Assembly: GCA_020628425.1 (NCBI GenBank)
Contig: JAHDEZ010000092.1
Coordinates: forward strand, 1 to 64,000
DNA from: Hellea sp.
Lineage (GTDB): Bacteria; Pseudomonadota; Alphaproteobacteria; Caulobacterales; Maricaulaceae
DNA length: 64,000 bases
Reading direction: 5' to 3'
Part shown: positions 1 through 9,369 of the stretch, piece by piece
How the letters are laid out: each line of letters opens with the position of its first letter
Position numbering within the stretch: the stretch's first letter is position 1
Notes under the pieces: generated by a model
Seen by the model: the letters and a program-made list of their open reading frames with translations, nothing else
What the model was told of the DNA's origin: nothing
Database searches by the model: none
Translations under genes and position numbers: made by a program

Positions 1-575
<575 letters not shown>

Positions 576-800
576 CATTAATAAATATTACTAATTGGTG
601 CCGTAACAGGGAAAATGTGTAAGAGTACTAACCTGCTCCCTTTAACCCCCTCCATTCATAGTTAGATTTTACGGTTTATTTTTCTGATAGGAGAGGAGAA
701 GAACCGATGAAGTCTAATGTGCTTACTATGTGATTACTGAGTGTGATCACGTAAACAAAATTGTAGGTGGAAGAAATATATGATATTATTTTACTTGCAT
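576..800. other. Intergenic flank left of attL, possible relic of an older element
   Basis: There is no gene here. The stretch is AT-rich and contains a copy of the presumed integrase arm site (719-740) and, at 596-603, TGGTGCCG, the same eight bases that encode the 3' CCA end and acceptor start of tRNA-Thr on the minus strand. Together they suggest the scar of an earlier insertion at the same tRNA gene. The eight-base match alone could be chance. Confidence 0.4.
719..740 (+). promoter_or_regulatory. Arm-type integrase site copy outside attL
   Basis: GTGCTTACTATGTGATTACT matches the copies at 967-988 and 62738-62759 (20 of 22 bases). It starts 82 bases before the 48-bp repeat, exactly as the right-end copy does, although this copy lies outside the present element. 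The motif contains two TGNTTACT half-repeats spaced like a recombinase or excisionase arm site. The role is inferred from position and repetition. Confidence 0.5.
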
Positions 801-848
801 AAATGGTGCCGCGAGGGAGAATTGAACTCCCGACCTCATCATTACCAA
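801..848. repeat. attL: 48-bp direct repeat from the tRNA-Thr 3' end
   Basis: The sequence is identical base for base to 62820-62867. Read on the minus strand it contains the CCA end, acceptor 3' strand, T arm, variable region, 3' anticodon stem and the anticodon loop of tRNA-Thr. After base 848 the similarity to the tRNA stops abruptly, so only a 3' fragment remains on this side. Identity ending at the anticodon loop fits P4-type integrase crossover sites. Confidence 0.95.
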
Positions 849-872
849 CTGGATATGAGAGGTTTTCTGTAA

Positions 873-942
873 TTTCCTCTAGTTTCCTTATTTGGTATAA
901 CTAGTTGTTTTTATTATATTATTCTTTCCTCTCATTTCCTTG
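873..942 (+). repeat. Paired TTTCCTCT-type repeats between attL and int
   Basis: Two 18-base direct copies, at 873-890 and 925-942, agree at 15 positions (TTTCCTCTAGTTTCCTTA versus TTTCCTCTCATTTCCTTG). Each copy itself contains two TTTCCT units. The position between the crossover site and the integrase start suggests protein-binding sites for Int or Xis, or an operator for int. The role is not shown by sequence alone. Confidence 0.45.
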
Positions 943-964
943 AGTGAGTTGTGAGTTCCTGTCG

Positions 965-988
965 CCGTGCTTACTATGTGCTTACTGG
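965..988 (+). promoter_or_regulatory. Arm-type integrase site, left end
   Basis: CCGTGCTTACTATGTGCTTA followed by CTGG occurs here and, unchanged, at 62736-62759 near the right end. It contains two tandem TGCTTACT units 11 bases apart. Identical copies close to both att sites and nowhere else noticed in the element fit an arm-type binding site. It ends 29 bases before the integrase start codon, so integrase binding here could also repress int. Confidence 0.6.
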
Positions 989-1017
989 CGACAATATGGA
1001 TTTGGAAAGGACAGAGG

Positions 1018-2187
1018 ATGAAAATCACAAAAAGAGTCATAGATGCCAGTCTGCCCGAGAGCAAGACGAAATACTTATGGGATAGCGAACTTGGTGGTTT
1101 CGGGGTGAAAATATTACCCTCAGGGCGAAAAACATTTATTGTACAATACCGGATGGGGGGACGCGGCAGTCGAACCCGCCGTGTGACTATAGGTGTTCAT
1201 GGAAGCATTTCCGCAGATCAGGCGCGGTCTGCCGCTAAAAAGATATTGGCAATGGTTGCAATCGGTACTGATCCCTTAGCCGAAAGGGATGAAGAACGTG
1301 CTGCTTTAAAAGTATCGGATGTCATAGAGATTTTCACGAAAGAGCATGTTGAAGCCAAGCTTTCGGACAATACTATTTTTGCGTACGAGGCGATAGCGCG
1401 GCTTCACCTATCTGATGAATTCAAAAAGATGAATATTCGTGATGTGACCCGCCAAGATGTTGCACGGCTTCATTTCAGTCTTCGGAAAAGTCATACAATG
1501 GCCAACAAGACTTTGGCCTATCTATCAAAGCTTTTTAATTGGGCAGAGAAATTTGGGTACAGAGATGACCACACAAATCCCTGTCGCCACATAGATAAGT
1601 TCAAAGAGAACAAAAGAGAACGATTTCTTTCGTCTGAGGAACAAGAGCGCCTCTGGAATGTTCTAGATCGAGCTGAAAAGGAAAATCTTACGACGCTCTA
1701 CCATGTCGGGGCACTACGGGTCATCATCCTTACCGGAGCGAGGTTAAGAGAAATCCTGCACTTGAAATGGGAGTATGCGAATTTGGAACGTGGTGTAATC
1801 CGGCTCCCAAAGTCGAAAACTGGAGCGAAGAACATTTACCTCAATCAGACCGCAATTGATGTGATTAAGTCCATGCCGAAGCAACTTGGAAATCCATATG
1901 TGTTTTGTGGTCTTGTGCCTGGTCAGCCTATTCACGAAATGCAAAAAGCTTGGCAACGTATTCGCAAGCTGGCGAAAATTGAAGACGTTCGAATTCATGA
2001 CCTAAGGCACACATTTGCAAGTGTTGCTGTTATGAACGGAATGTCTCTTCCAATGGTTGGTGCGCTTTTGGGACACAGTCAGCCGCGAACAACAGCGAGA
2101 TATGCGCACTTAGCCGTTGATCCGTTATTAGATGCGGCCGAATTGGTTGGAGAAAAGTTGTTGGAGAGGAAACAATCTGCGCCATGA
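1018..2187 (+). CDS. int: Tyrosine site-specific integrase
   Basis: This 389-residue protein should catalyse integration and excision at tRNA-Thr. The N-terminal domain (about residues 1-90, with VKILPSGRKTF) is the DUF4102-type arm-binding domain of P4-like integrases. A core-binding domain follows, then the catalytic domain with Arg242 (TGARLREI), His327 and Arg330 (HDLRHT), His353 (GHSQ) and the nucleophile Tyr362 (ARYAHL). The ATG at 1018 is preferred because GGAAAGGACAGAGG precedes it directly and the protein then begins like its family; an in-frame GTG at 967 would run through the repeated arm site. It lies 170 bases inside attL, the usual place for the integrase of such elements. Confidence 0.95.
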   Translation: MKITKRVIDASLPESKTKYLWDSELGGFGVKILPSGRKTFIVQYRMGGRGSRTRRVTIGVHGSISADQARSAAKKILAMVAIGTDPLAERDEERAALKVSDVIEIFTKEHVEAKLSDNTIFAYEAIARLHLSDEFKKMNIRDVTRQDVARLHFSLRKSHTMANKTLAYLSKLFNWAEKFGYRDDHTNPCRHIDKFKENKRERFLSSEEQERLWNVLDRAEKENLTTLYHVGALRVIILTGARLREILHLKWEYANLERGVIRLPKSKTGAKNIYLNQTAIDVIKSMPKQLGNPYVFCGLVPGQPIHEMQKAWQRIRKLAKIEDVRIHDLRHTFASVAVMNGMSLPMVGALLGHSQPRTTARYAHLAVDPLLDAAELVGEKLLERKQSAP

Positions 2188-2406
2188 TGGACAATGCAGA
2201 CCATACAATAAAAGCAATCACGTAGCTGGTTCATTGTTTAAGTTAGACTTGGCTATGTTTGTGCAGGGCGTCATGCCGCTGCGCTCCTGACGCTAAGCGG
2301 AAATTTTCGTACTTGGGTCAAAAGCGGAGTTATTCAACACTATCGGGGCTTTCCGGACACTAGAATATCATCGATATAAAGCGTAGTTCAGCTATGACGA
2401 AGCTAA

Positions 2407-3087
2407 TTATAGTCGGCGTTCACCTTCTTTTACGACATCTATCAGACGTTGCCGATCCAGAATTTCCAGTTTTCCGTAGCCAACCTCAATCAGTTTTTTG
2501 CTCGAGAGCGATTTTATTCCTTTTCCTATTGAGACGCGGGAGACGCCGAGCGAGTGGGCGATGTCAACCTGACGTACATTGATGACGTCTGCGTTGTTTA
2601 CACTCGCGCTAACACTCAATATCTGTTTTGCGACACGAGCATCAAGCGGCATGCCCAAAGTGTCGCCAATGTGAGACAGCGTCGTCTGAATGCGCATACA
2701 GGCAACAGAAACCAAAGCCTTTGAAAAAACTAGGGATTCGGACATGAGCTTGTCGACTACGGAGCGACTGAGTTTCAAAAGGACCACTTCACTTTCGGTA
2801 TTTGCATCGTGAATGACTGGGTGATCAAGGAAAAAGGCTGTTTCTCCAAAGGTATGACCAGGTCCCAGACGGGTTAAATTGAAACGCGAGCCATCTATTC
2901 CGTTAATTCCCAATTGCACAAGCCCTGACTCTATCAAGTAAAAATGGTTAGCAGGTTCACCTCGCGTTTCGATTGATTTACCTTTTTTAAACACTACGCG
3001 TTCGGCAAGATCCGCGATCCTATCTTGGGTTTCCAAGTCTATGAAGGAGGTAAACTTCGAAATTGAATAGTCGATCGGATTTAACAT
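2407..3087 (-). CDS. Crp/Fnr-family transcriptional regulator
   Basis: The 226-residue protein has a cyclic-nucleotide-binding-type beta-roll domain in the N-terminal two thirds (for example GPGHTFGETAFF near residues 74-86) and a C-terminal winged HTH (VRQVDIAHSLGVSRVSIGKG, about residues 170-190). It has no cysteine set like Fnr, so it does not look like an oxygen-sensing Fe-S protein; the ligand cannot be told. It is divergent from the TonB-dependent receptor at 3178, with 90 bases between them, so control of that receptor or of itself is likely. It converges with the integrase gene; the 219 bases between them hold only a weak inverted repeat (2268-2293). Confidence 0.85.
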   Translation of the reverse strand: MLNPIDYSISKFTSFIDLETQDRIADLAERVVFKKGKSIETRGEPANHFYLIESGLVQLGINGIDGSRFNLTRLGPGHTFGETAFFLDHPVIHDANTESEVVLLKLSRSVVDKLMSESLVFSKALVSVACMRIQTTLSHIGDTLGMPLDARVAKQILSVSASVNNADVINVRQVDIAHSLGVSRVSIGKGIKSLSSKKLIEVGYGKLEILDRQRLIDVVKEGERRL

Positions 3088-3177
3088 GAGTGAAATGTAA
3101 ACTAATTAGCTTTTGTTGACCAGCCCACTCATTATTATTTCGATCAACGGATCAAAGAAATTGCAAAGGGGAATTCC

Positions 3178-5745
3178 ATGAAAAAAAGTCTGCTTTCAGT
3201 AAGTGTTATTAGTTTACTTACTGCATATTCTTCAACAGCTAACGCACAGCAAGTCGAAGACGAAATAATTGTCACGGCTACCAAAAGGGCTCAGTCAATA
3301 CAAGACGTTCCGATCGCCGTAACAGCTATCTCGCCTCAGCAATTAGATGATCAGGGTGTCGTAAATATTCAAAATCTGACGAGTGTAGCCCCAAGTTTTT
3401 CGACTTCGAATGCACAAACTTCATCCGGTACCGTTGTTCTTCGAATTCGTGGCGTCGGGACAACATCGAATAATATTGGATTTGAGTCAGCCGTTGGTGT
3501 CTTTATTGATGGTGTTTATCAATCACGCCCCGGTGTCGCTCTTGGTGAATTTGTTGATGTGGAACAGGTTGAAGTTTTACGTGGCCCTCAAGGCACTTTG
3601 TTTGGTCGTAATACCTCGGCAGGTGCACTAAATATAACAAATGTTCGCCCAGACCTGGATGAGACCGGGGGGTTTGTAAACGCTAGCTACGGAAACTACG
3701 ATCATTTGAGCGTGCAAGGCGCCGTCAACATTCCTTTGGTCGAAGGAAAAGTTGCAGCCCGTTTGACCGGCGCGATGCGAAACCGCGATGGATTTATCGA
3801 TTTGCTTGACCGAAATGGGGACGAAATAGGTTCGACGAATGAAATTGATCAACATTTGTTGCGGGCTCAAATTGGATTCGAGGGAGATAGTGGAATTCGC
3901 GGCCGTGTTATTGCCGACTATACGAGCAGTGATGCATCCTGCTGTGGTGCCATAGAAATCCTCCGCTCCCCTGTTGAAACTGCCGGATTGTTTGGTGTTG
4001 TTGGATTAGGTGCTAGAGGAGGGATGTCCGGACCCGTTGTGGCGGTAAGTCCAACCGACAATGCCACAGCGGAAGAGGCTGTAGAAAACCTGATCGGAAC
4101 CTCAAATCAAGTTCCTCAAAGCAGCATGGATCAATGGGGAATCGTTGCAGAGGTTGAAATTCCGATTTCAGACGCTGTCGATGGAACCTATATCGGATCA
4201 TATCGCGATTATGAGGCCAATAATTCCTACGACTCTGCGTTTTCTGGCTTGGATCTGTTTAATGTTCTCCCGGGCGGCAGTACCAATATTGACACCATGA
4301 CACATGAATTGCGGTTCAACGGAACGGCTATGGATGACCGCCTTGATTGGCTTGTGGGTGGTTATTATTCGGATGAAGACATTGGGCAAACTGTACCGTT
4401 TGGTCTTGGGGCAGATTATAGCCGTTTTATTGATGCTCTGCTATTAGCAGGTACACGAGGGGCATTCCCAAGCGCGCCTATTCTGGGTGCCGGGGGAACG
4501 TTACCTGTTTTGTCAGGAGGAGGAAATCCTGCGGGCATCCGAACAACAAACGCATACACACAAAACAGTAAAAGTTGGTCACTATTTACGCATAATATCT
4601 TTGACGTTACTGATGATCTCAGCCTTACGGTCGGATTGCGCTATTCAGATGAAAGTAAAACGGGCGGATTTGAACAGCCATTGGCCAATAATGATGTCTG
4701 CACAGGGCTTTTGAGCACATTTAATGTCACAGCTAATGGTCCGGCGTTTGGGGCAACCCCATCCAGCCTGTTCCCGACATTATTGGCTACAGGATGTTTG
4801 GCCTTTACTGCACCGGCTGATCATCCTTTGTCTGCAGCTTTACCGTTGCCCCGGACATTTGACGGTGAATTCAAGGATGATGAGTTGATATATACAGGAA
4901 AGCTGTCCTATGAGTTCGGCGATAGCGCGACGGCTTACGCCAGCTTTACCCATGGATATAAATCCGGCGGTTTTAATCTGGATTCGACAGCGGCAGCGGG
5001 CGGCGCGGACCCGCGATTTGATTCAGAGGAAGTAGACGCCTATGAATTAGGATTGAAAACGAAGCTCTTTGACAATCGTGTTGCGCTCAATGTCGCTGCA
5101 TTCCATCAAGAGTTTACCGATTTTCAGGTGCTTGAGTTTACAGGTGCCCAATTCCAGACATTTAACGTGCCAAAAGCAGAGACCCAGGGGGTCGAGATTG
5201 AGGCTTCAGGTCAATTGACAGACAGCCTGAGTTTTAACGGCGGCTTGACTTTGCTGGACGCGCAATACCCGGATGATTGCGCGACCTCTGCAGATCCCGT
5301 CCGTGTTCAAAATTTATGTGGATTCGAGCTAACAAATGCGCCGAAAACCGTAGGAATATTAGGCGCAAAATATGAAGGAAATTTGGGTTCTAATCTCGAT
5401 TTCTTTCTTGCGGGACAGTTAAGATATGAAGGGGACCGTAGAACGTCTACCCAAGGGCGTCTCGTTCCAAATGCAGCAGCTATTGCAAATGCGGGTAGTG
5501 TCGATGCCGCAATTGCCGCCTCTCCGCTGAATCCCCTGGACGTTCAGGAAAGCAACATGAAGATTAATTTACGGGCAGGCATTGGGAATAGTGATGACGG
5601 TTGGGGCTTAGAGGCCTGGGCTACTAATTTGACGAATGAAGTCACAAGAGGCGTCACATTTAATACGGTATTACGTTCAGGTTCCAGGTCTGCTTTTCCT
5701 CAGGAACCTCGGATGTATGGTGTGACTGCTCGGAAAAAGTTCTAA
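3178..5745 (+). CDS. TonB-dependent outer-membrane receptor
   Basis: This 855-residue protein imports a scarce or bulky substrate across the outer membrane using TonB energy. It has a signal peptide (cleavage probably after TANA), a TonB box-like DEIIVTATKR, an N-terminal plug domain (VPIAVTAISPQQL to GPQGTLFGRNTSAGALN, about residues 40-160) and a beta-barrel ending in phenylalanine. The GPQGTLFGRNTSAGALN signature is the subfamily common in sphingomonads and Hyphomonadaceae, where such receptors accompany catabolic clusters. It stands in front of the beta-oxidation operon and is followed by its own terminator, so it is a separate transcription unit. The substrate is unknown; a lipid or isoprenoid compound is inferred from the neighbours. 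Confidence 0.92.
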   Translation: MKKSLLSVSVISLLTAYSSTANAQQVEDEIIVTATKRAQSIQDVPIAVTAISPQQLDDQGVVNIQNLTSVAPSFSTSNAQTSSGTVVLRIRGVGTTSNNIGFESAVGVFIDGVYQSRPGVALGEFVDVEQVEVLRGPQGTLFGRNTSAGALNITNVRPDLDETGGFVNASYGNYDHLSVQGAVNIPLVEGKVAARLTGAMRNRDGFIDLLDRNGDEIGSTNEIDQHLLRAQIGFEGDSGIRGRVIADYTSSDASCCGAIEILRSPVETAGLFGVVGLGARGGMSGPVVAVSPTDNATAEEAVENLIGTSNQVPQSSMDQWGIVAEVEIPISDAVDGTYIGSYRDYEANNSYDSAFSGLDLFNVLPGGSTNIDTMTHELRFNGTAMDDRLDWLVGGYYSDEDIGQTVPFGLGADYSRFIDALLLAGTRGAFPSAPILGAGGTLPVLSGGGNPAGIRTTNAYTQNSKSWSLFTHNIFDVTDDLSLTVGLRYSDESKTGGFEQPLANNDVCTGLLSTFNVTANGPAFGATPSSLFPTLLATGCLAFTAPADHPLSAALPLPRTFDGEFKDDELIYTGKLSYEFGDSATAYASFTHGYKSGGFNLDSTAAAGGADPRFDSEEVDAYELGLKTKLFDNRVALNVAAFHQEFTDFQVLEFTGAQFQTFNVPKAETQGVEIEASGQLTDSLSFNGGLTLLDAQYPDDCATSADPVRVQNLCGFELTNAPKTVGILGAKYEGNLGSNLDFFLAGQLRYEGDRRTSTQGRLVPNAAAIANAGSVDAAIAASPLNPLDVQESNMKINLRAGIGNSDDGWGLEAWATNLTNEVTRGVTFNTVLRSGSRSAFPQEPRMYGVTARKKF

Positions 5746-5766
5746 GCAGTCCATCTTCCCTGAACT

Positions 5767-5792
5767 ACGGTGGCTTTGCCACCGTTTTTTTT
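5767..5792 (+). terminator. Rho-independent terminator after the TonB receptor
   Basis: A hairpin with stem CGGTGGC/GCCACCG and a TTT loop is followed by eight T residues. It begins 21 bases after the receptor stop codon and separates the receptor from the catabolic operon. Confidence 0.93.
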
Positions 5793-5840
5793 GGTCTGAA
5801 CACGTTGTGGAATGCATGTTTCTTATCGTCGGCGTACCGA

Positions 5841-5860
5841 ATGCAAACCACTTTGCTTTT
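5841..5860 (+). promoter_or_regulatory. GCAAA-N4-TTTGC operator, copy 1
   Basis: ATGCAAACCACTTTGCTTTT contains the inverted repeat GCAAA-CCAC-TTTGC (5843-5856). The same arrangement, including flanking AT and TTTT, occurs at 18254-18273 and 21085-21104 in the opposite orientation. It lies about 60 bases before the start of the thiolase-ECH gene and is a likely operator for the whole operon. The regulator is unknown; a TetR-type repressor would fit such a palindrome. Confidence 0.65.
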
Positions 5861-5913
5861 TTACGTTAGGACGGACTGTTAAGAGTAAGAACCAAGTCAG
5901 TTTAACTAAATTT

Positions 5914-8256
5914 ATGAAAAAAATAGGAAATATTCCCGTTATAATCGGAGTTGGCCAATGCGTTGACCATTGGACCGGCGAGGATGTTTCATCCGCACCG
6001 CACCCTGTTTCAATCGTCAAAGAGGCGATAGAGCAGGCCGAGCGCGATAGTGGATTAAAGAACCTTTTGCCTTCAATTGATTGCGCCGCATTCATTCGTA
6101 CATTTTCAGACTCTTTAAGGCGCCCCTTTGACCCATTTGGAAAGGTCAAAAATTTCCCGCATGCTGTCTTAAATGAGTGCGGAATAACGCCGTCCAAAGT
6201 AATTTATTCAAGCGCCGGCGGTGAGCAACCGCAGGTACTTGTCGCGGAGCTTTGTGAAAAACTTACAGATGGAGAAATAGAAGTCGGTTTAATCGCCGGG
6301 GGCGAGGTTACTGGCGCAGTCAAAGCAGCCTTGAAAAATCGGTTAAAATTGGATTGGGCGGTTGAAGTTGTTGGGGATATCGATGACCGCGGAGCAAAGA
6401 CTGACTTTATATCTGATTATGAAATCAAAAATGGACTCGGATTACCGCCACAAACCTATGCGGCTATGGATCAGGCTTTACGCGCGCGCCTTGGATTGTC
6501 GAAACAGGAATATTTGCAATATTTCGGGCAGGTCTATGCACGTCTCTCGGCAATAGCAGCCCAAAACCCCTATGCACAATTCCCGGCCAAACGAAGCGCC
6601 GAATTCCTCGCATCGCCTTCCAAAGAAAATTATCCGGTTTTTGACCCATACCTCAAATGGCATATTGCCCAGGATGCCGTAAATCAGGCTGCAGCGCTTA
6701 TTCTGACAACAACGCAAAAAGCCCGCGAATTAGGGGTTCCGGAAGAAAAGTGGGTTTATGTGCACGGGCATGCACAAGTAAATGATGCTTTGGTTTCAAA
6801 ACGTCCGGATTTATCCAGATCAGAAGCAATTGATTTCGTCATTGAGTCAGCGATTCAACAAGCCAACGTTAAAGCAGACGATATCAAATTTAGAGATATA
6901 TATAGCTGCTTTCCGATCGTGCTTCAGATCGGCGCTGAAGCCTTGGGGCTCAATCCGCTAAAAGACGAACTTTCAATTACGGGCGGTCTTTCCTTTTTTG
7001 GCGGGGCGGGAAACAATTATTCAACACATGCGATCGCAAGTATGGTTGAAGCACTCAGGAAAGAGAGGGATGCCTACGGATTGGTCCTGGCAAATGGCGG
7101 TTTCATGAGTAAAGAAGCGGCCGGAATTTATTCGTGCCGCGCTCCTGAGACATCTAACTTAGACTTTGATTGTTCGCTCCAGACGAAAATTGACGAGCGG
7201 GTCGATGTTCCCCTGCTTGAAAAAAATTGCACGGCCAGCATTGAAGCCTATTGCGTCAAACATGGGCGCCAGGGTCCTGAATCCGGCTATATCATTGCGC
7301 GAAATGAAAACGGGCGCGTCATCGCAAAGATCAAAGAAGGCCACAAAGCAACCCTAACAGCGCTATCTACGGCCGACGATGTTGTAGGGACCGAGGTCAA
7401 TATCGTTCACAAAAACGGCCAAAACTTTGTTCAAAATCCAAACCATTTAGGACTCCCAATGACCGAAAGTATTTTTGCCCGCTATTTTAAATATGTTTCC
7501 GTATCAAGGGACGGAAATATATTGCTTGTGACATTAAACCGGCCTGAATCTTACAATGCGTTGTTCAGCGCGGCACATTTCGAACTTGCAGAGATATTTG
7601 ACGAATTTGAAGCGGATAAAGATCTCTGGGTCGCGATCATCACGGGCAGTGGTGATAAGGCTTTCTGCAGTGGTAATGACCTCAAAGTAACCGCCAAGGG
7701 CGGAGATATGTCCACGCCAAGTTCAGGGTTTGCTGGCCTGTGCTCTCGGACCAACAGAGAAAAACCGGTCATAGCAGCAGTGAATGGAGTCGCCATGGGC
7801 GGTGGTCTGGAAATTGTTCTTTCATGTGACATCGCTATCGCTGATCCGCGTGCGACGTTCGCGTTGCCGGAGGTCAAGGTTGGCCTGTTTGCAGCTGCTG
7901 GAGGTGTGCAGCGCTTAACCAGACAAATCGGCGAAAAAGCCGCTATGGAGCTCATTCTGACAGGCCGAAAAATAGACGCCACCGAAGCATCGGCTCTCGG
8001 CATTGTAAATACTGTGTCGGAGCCAGGCAATGTTTTGGATGAAGCCTGGACACTTGCCAGAACCATCGCTGAAAATTCACCTACATCCATTCGCGCGTCC
8101 AAGCGCGTTCTCAATCAGGTCGATCAAATGGGTGATTGGGATAAAGCTTTGGAGCTCAGCAAAAAAGAAATTGTTTCGCTCCTTCAGACAAAAGACGCCC
8201 GTGAGGGTGTCACGGCATTTGCCGAAAAACGAAAACCAAAATGGGTTAATGGGTAA
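5914..8256 (+). CDS. Thiolase-like protein fused to enoyl-CoA hydratase
   Basis: A single 780-residue frame joins an SCP2-thiolase-like domain (about 1-400), an OB-like thiolase-associated segment (about 420-510, VIAKIKEGHKATLTALS) and a complete enoyl-CoA hydratase/isomerase domain (about 515-780). The hydratase part shows the oxyanion-hole segments FCSGNDLK and NGVAMGGGLEIVLSCDIAIA. In the thiolase part the place of the N-terminal catalytic cysteine reads SSAGGEQPQ, as in thiolase-like proteins without that cysteine, so thiolysis is doubtful. The ATG at 5914 is chosen because homology begins there (KIGNIPVIIGVGQ); an upstream in-frame ATG at 5812 would place the operator inside the gene. 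It is the first gene of the + strand operon and probably hydrates an enoyl-CoA intermediate. Confidence 0.85.
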   Translation: MKKIGNIPVIIGVGQCVDHWTGEDVSSAPHPVSIVKEAIEQAERDSGLKNLLPSIDCAAFIRTFSDSLRRPFDPFGKVKNFPHAVLNECGITPSKVIYSSAGGEQPQVLVAELCEKLTDGEIEVGLIAGGEVTGAVKAALKNRLKLDWAVEVVGDIDDRGAKTDFISDYEIKNGLGLPPQTYAAMDQALRARLGLSKQEYLQYFGQVYARLSAIAAQNPYAQFPAKRSAEFLASPSKENYPVFDPYLKWHIAQDAVNQAAALILTTTQKARELGVPEEKWVYVHGHAQVNDALVSKRPDLSRSEAIDFVIESAIQQANVKADDIKFRDIYSCFPIVLQIGAEALGLNPLKDELSITGGLSFFGGAGNNYSTHAIASMVEALRKERDAYGLVLANGGFMSKEAAGIYSCRAPETSNLDFDCSLQTKIDERVDVPLLEKNCTASIEAYCVKHGRQGPESGYIIARNENGRVIAKIKEGHKATLTALSTADDVVGTEVNIVHKNGQNFVQNPNHLGLPMTESIFARYFKYVSVSRDGNILLVTLNRPESYNALFSAAHFELAEIFDEFEADKDLWVAIITGSGDKAFCSGNDLKVTAKGGDMSTPSSGFAGLCSRTNREKPVIAAVNGVAMGGGLEIVLSCDIAIADPRATFALPEVKVGLFAAAGGVQRLTRQIGEKAAMELILTGRKIDATEASALGIVNTVSEPGNVLDEAWTLARTIAENSPTSIRASKRVLNQVDQMGDWDKALELSKKEIVSLLQTKDAREGVTAFAEKRKPKWVNG

Positions 8257-8259
8257 ATT

Positions 8260-9369
8260 ATGACGGACTTTAGCGAAGAAGACCGTGAGGCCATATGCGA
8301 TATGTTCCGTCGGCTTTTGGCGGATCAGGCTTCCGAAGAGAAACTCCGGGAAATCATTGAGACGCCGTCTGGACTCGACAAAGCGCTGTGGCAACAAATG
8401 GCCGAGCTCGGCTTAACCGGTATAATGATTCCGGCTGAACTGGGCGGCATTGGTGGTTCCATAGAAGAAGTTGAAGCCCTTATGGAGGTCGCCGGGGCCA
8501 GTCTTTACAACGGACCCTTTATTTCAACCTCTGTGATTGCACCAATATTGCTGTCAGCAGCAACGAACACTGAATTCGTCTCTGCGTTGTTAGAGGATAT
8601 TGCTTCCGGCGAAAAGATTATAGCAATTGCCGGATGCGGGCGGTCAGGAGACTGGACGAAATCACCGGAAGTGAGCGCAAAACAGAATGGCTCTGAATGG
8701 ATTCTTAGTGGTAGCGCGTGCTTCGTTCAGCATGCCCGAAATGCAGATGCATTTTTGGTCGCAACTGCACAGGAAGGGAATGTAGCCGTATTCTATATTC
8801 CCAAAAATGCACCGGGTCTGGACATTGTTGAACACGATACTGATGACAAAACCCTTCGCTTGTCGACTGTTGATTTTGATAAAGCCCAAGGGATTTTGTT
8901 GGAAGGAGTTGGTGAAGAACAATTTAAGTCTGCGACGCAAAGTGCGATTGTCGCTCTGGCGGGAGAGCAAGCCGGTGCGACGCGTCAAATTTTTGATCTG
9001 ACGATTGAATACCTCAACACGCGTTTTCAATTCGGGCAGCCTATTGGACGGTTTCAGGCGCTCAAACATATGGCGGCCGATTTATTGATCGAGGTCGAGT
9101 CAGCCTCAAGTTCGGCTCGCCATGCGGCAAGGGCCTTGGCGTCCAAGGCGCCAAATGCTTCAATGTTGGCTTATCTCGCGAAATTCACATGCGCCGACAA
9201 CTTCAGAAAAGTGTCAGCAGACGCCATCCAATTGCATGGCGGTATTGCATATACAGTGGAGCATCCAGCCCATCTCTATTGGCGACGTGCACAAACAGGA
9301 CAATGGCTATTTGGTTCCTCCGACCGGTTTCGAGACCTTTATCTTTCGGAAATGGAGACCGCGCCATGA
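8260..9369 (+). CDS. Acyl-CoA dehydrogenase, probable first subunit of a heteromeric enzyme
   Basis: This 369-residue protein has the acyl-CoA dehydrogenase fold: an N-terminal helical domain (WQQMAELGLTGIMIPAELGG), and a C-terminal domain with the FAD-contacting RFQFGQPIGRFQALKHMAAD and the LHGGIAYTVEHP segment. The usual mid-domain motif YSEPGAGSDL is absent (AIAGCGRSGDW instead). The next gene has that motif, and the two overlap by ATGA, so the pair looks like the alpha2-beta2 dehydrogenases known from steroid side-chain oxidation, in which each subunit keeps part of the sites. It starts three bases after the preceding stop codon. Role: FAD-dependent alpha,beta-desaturation of an acyl-CoA. 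The substrate is unknown. Confidence 0.88.
   Translation: MTDFSEEDREAICDMFRRLLADQASEEKLREIIETPSGLDKALWQQMAELGLTGIMIPAELGGIGGSIEEVEALMEVAGASLYNGPFISTSVIAPILLSAATNTEFVSALLEDIASGEKIIAIAGCGRSGDWTKSPEVSAKQNGSEWILSGSACFVQHARNADAFLVATAQEGNVAVFYIPKNAPGLDIVEHDTDDKTLRLSTVDFDKAQGILLEGVGEEQFKSATQSAIVALAGEQAGATRQIFDLTIEYLNTRFQFGQPIGRFQALKHMAADLLIEVESASSSARHAARALASKAPNASMLAYLAKFTCADNFRKVSADAIQLHGGIAYTVEHPAHLYWRRAQTGQWLFGSSDRFRDLYLSEMETAP

Noticed and set aside
967-1017. GTG start for the integrase at 967
   Set aside because: The extra 17 residues would be encoded by the repeated arm site that also occurs non-coding at 62736, and the ATG at 1018 has a good ribosome site and the family N-terminus.
3088-3177. 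Crp/Fnr box between the Crp-type gene and the TonB receptor
   Set aside because: GATCAA is repeated directly (GATCAACGGATCAA) but no TTGAT-N4-ATCAA-type dyad is present, so I cannot support a site although one would be expected.
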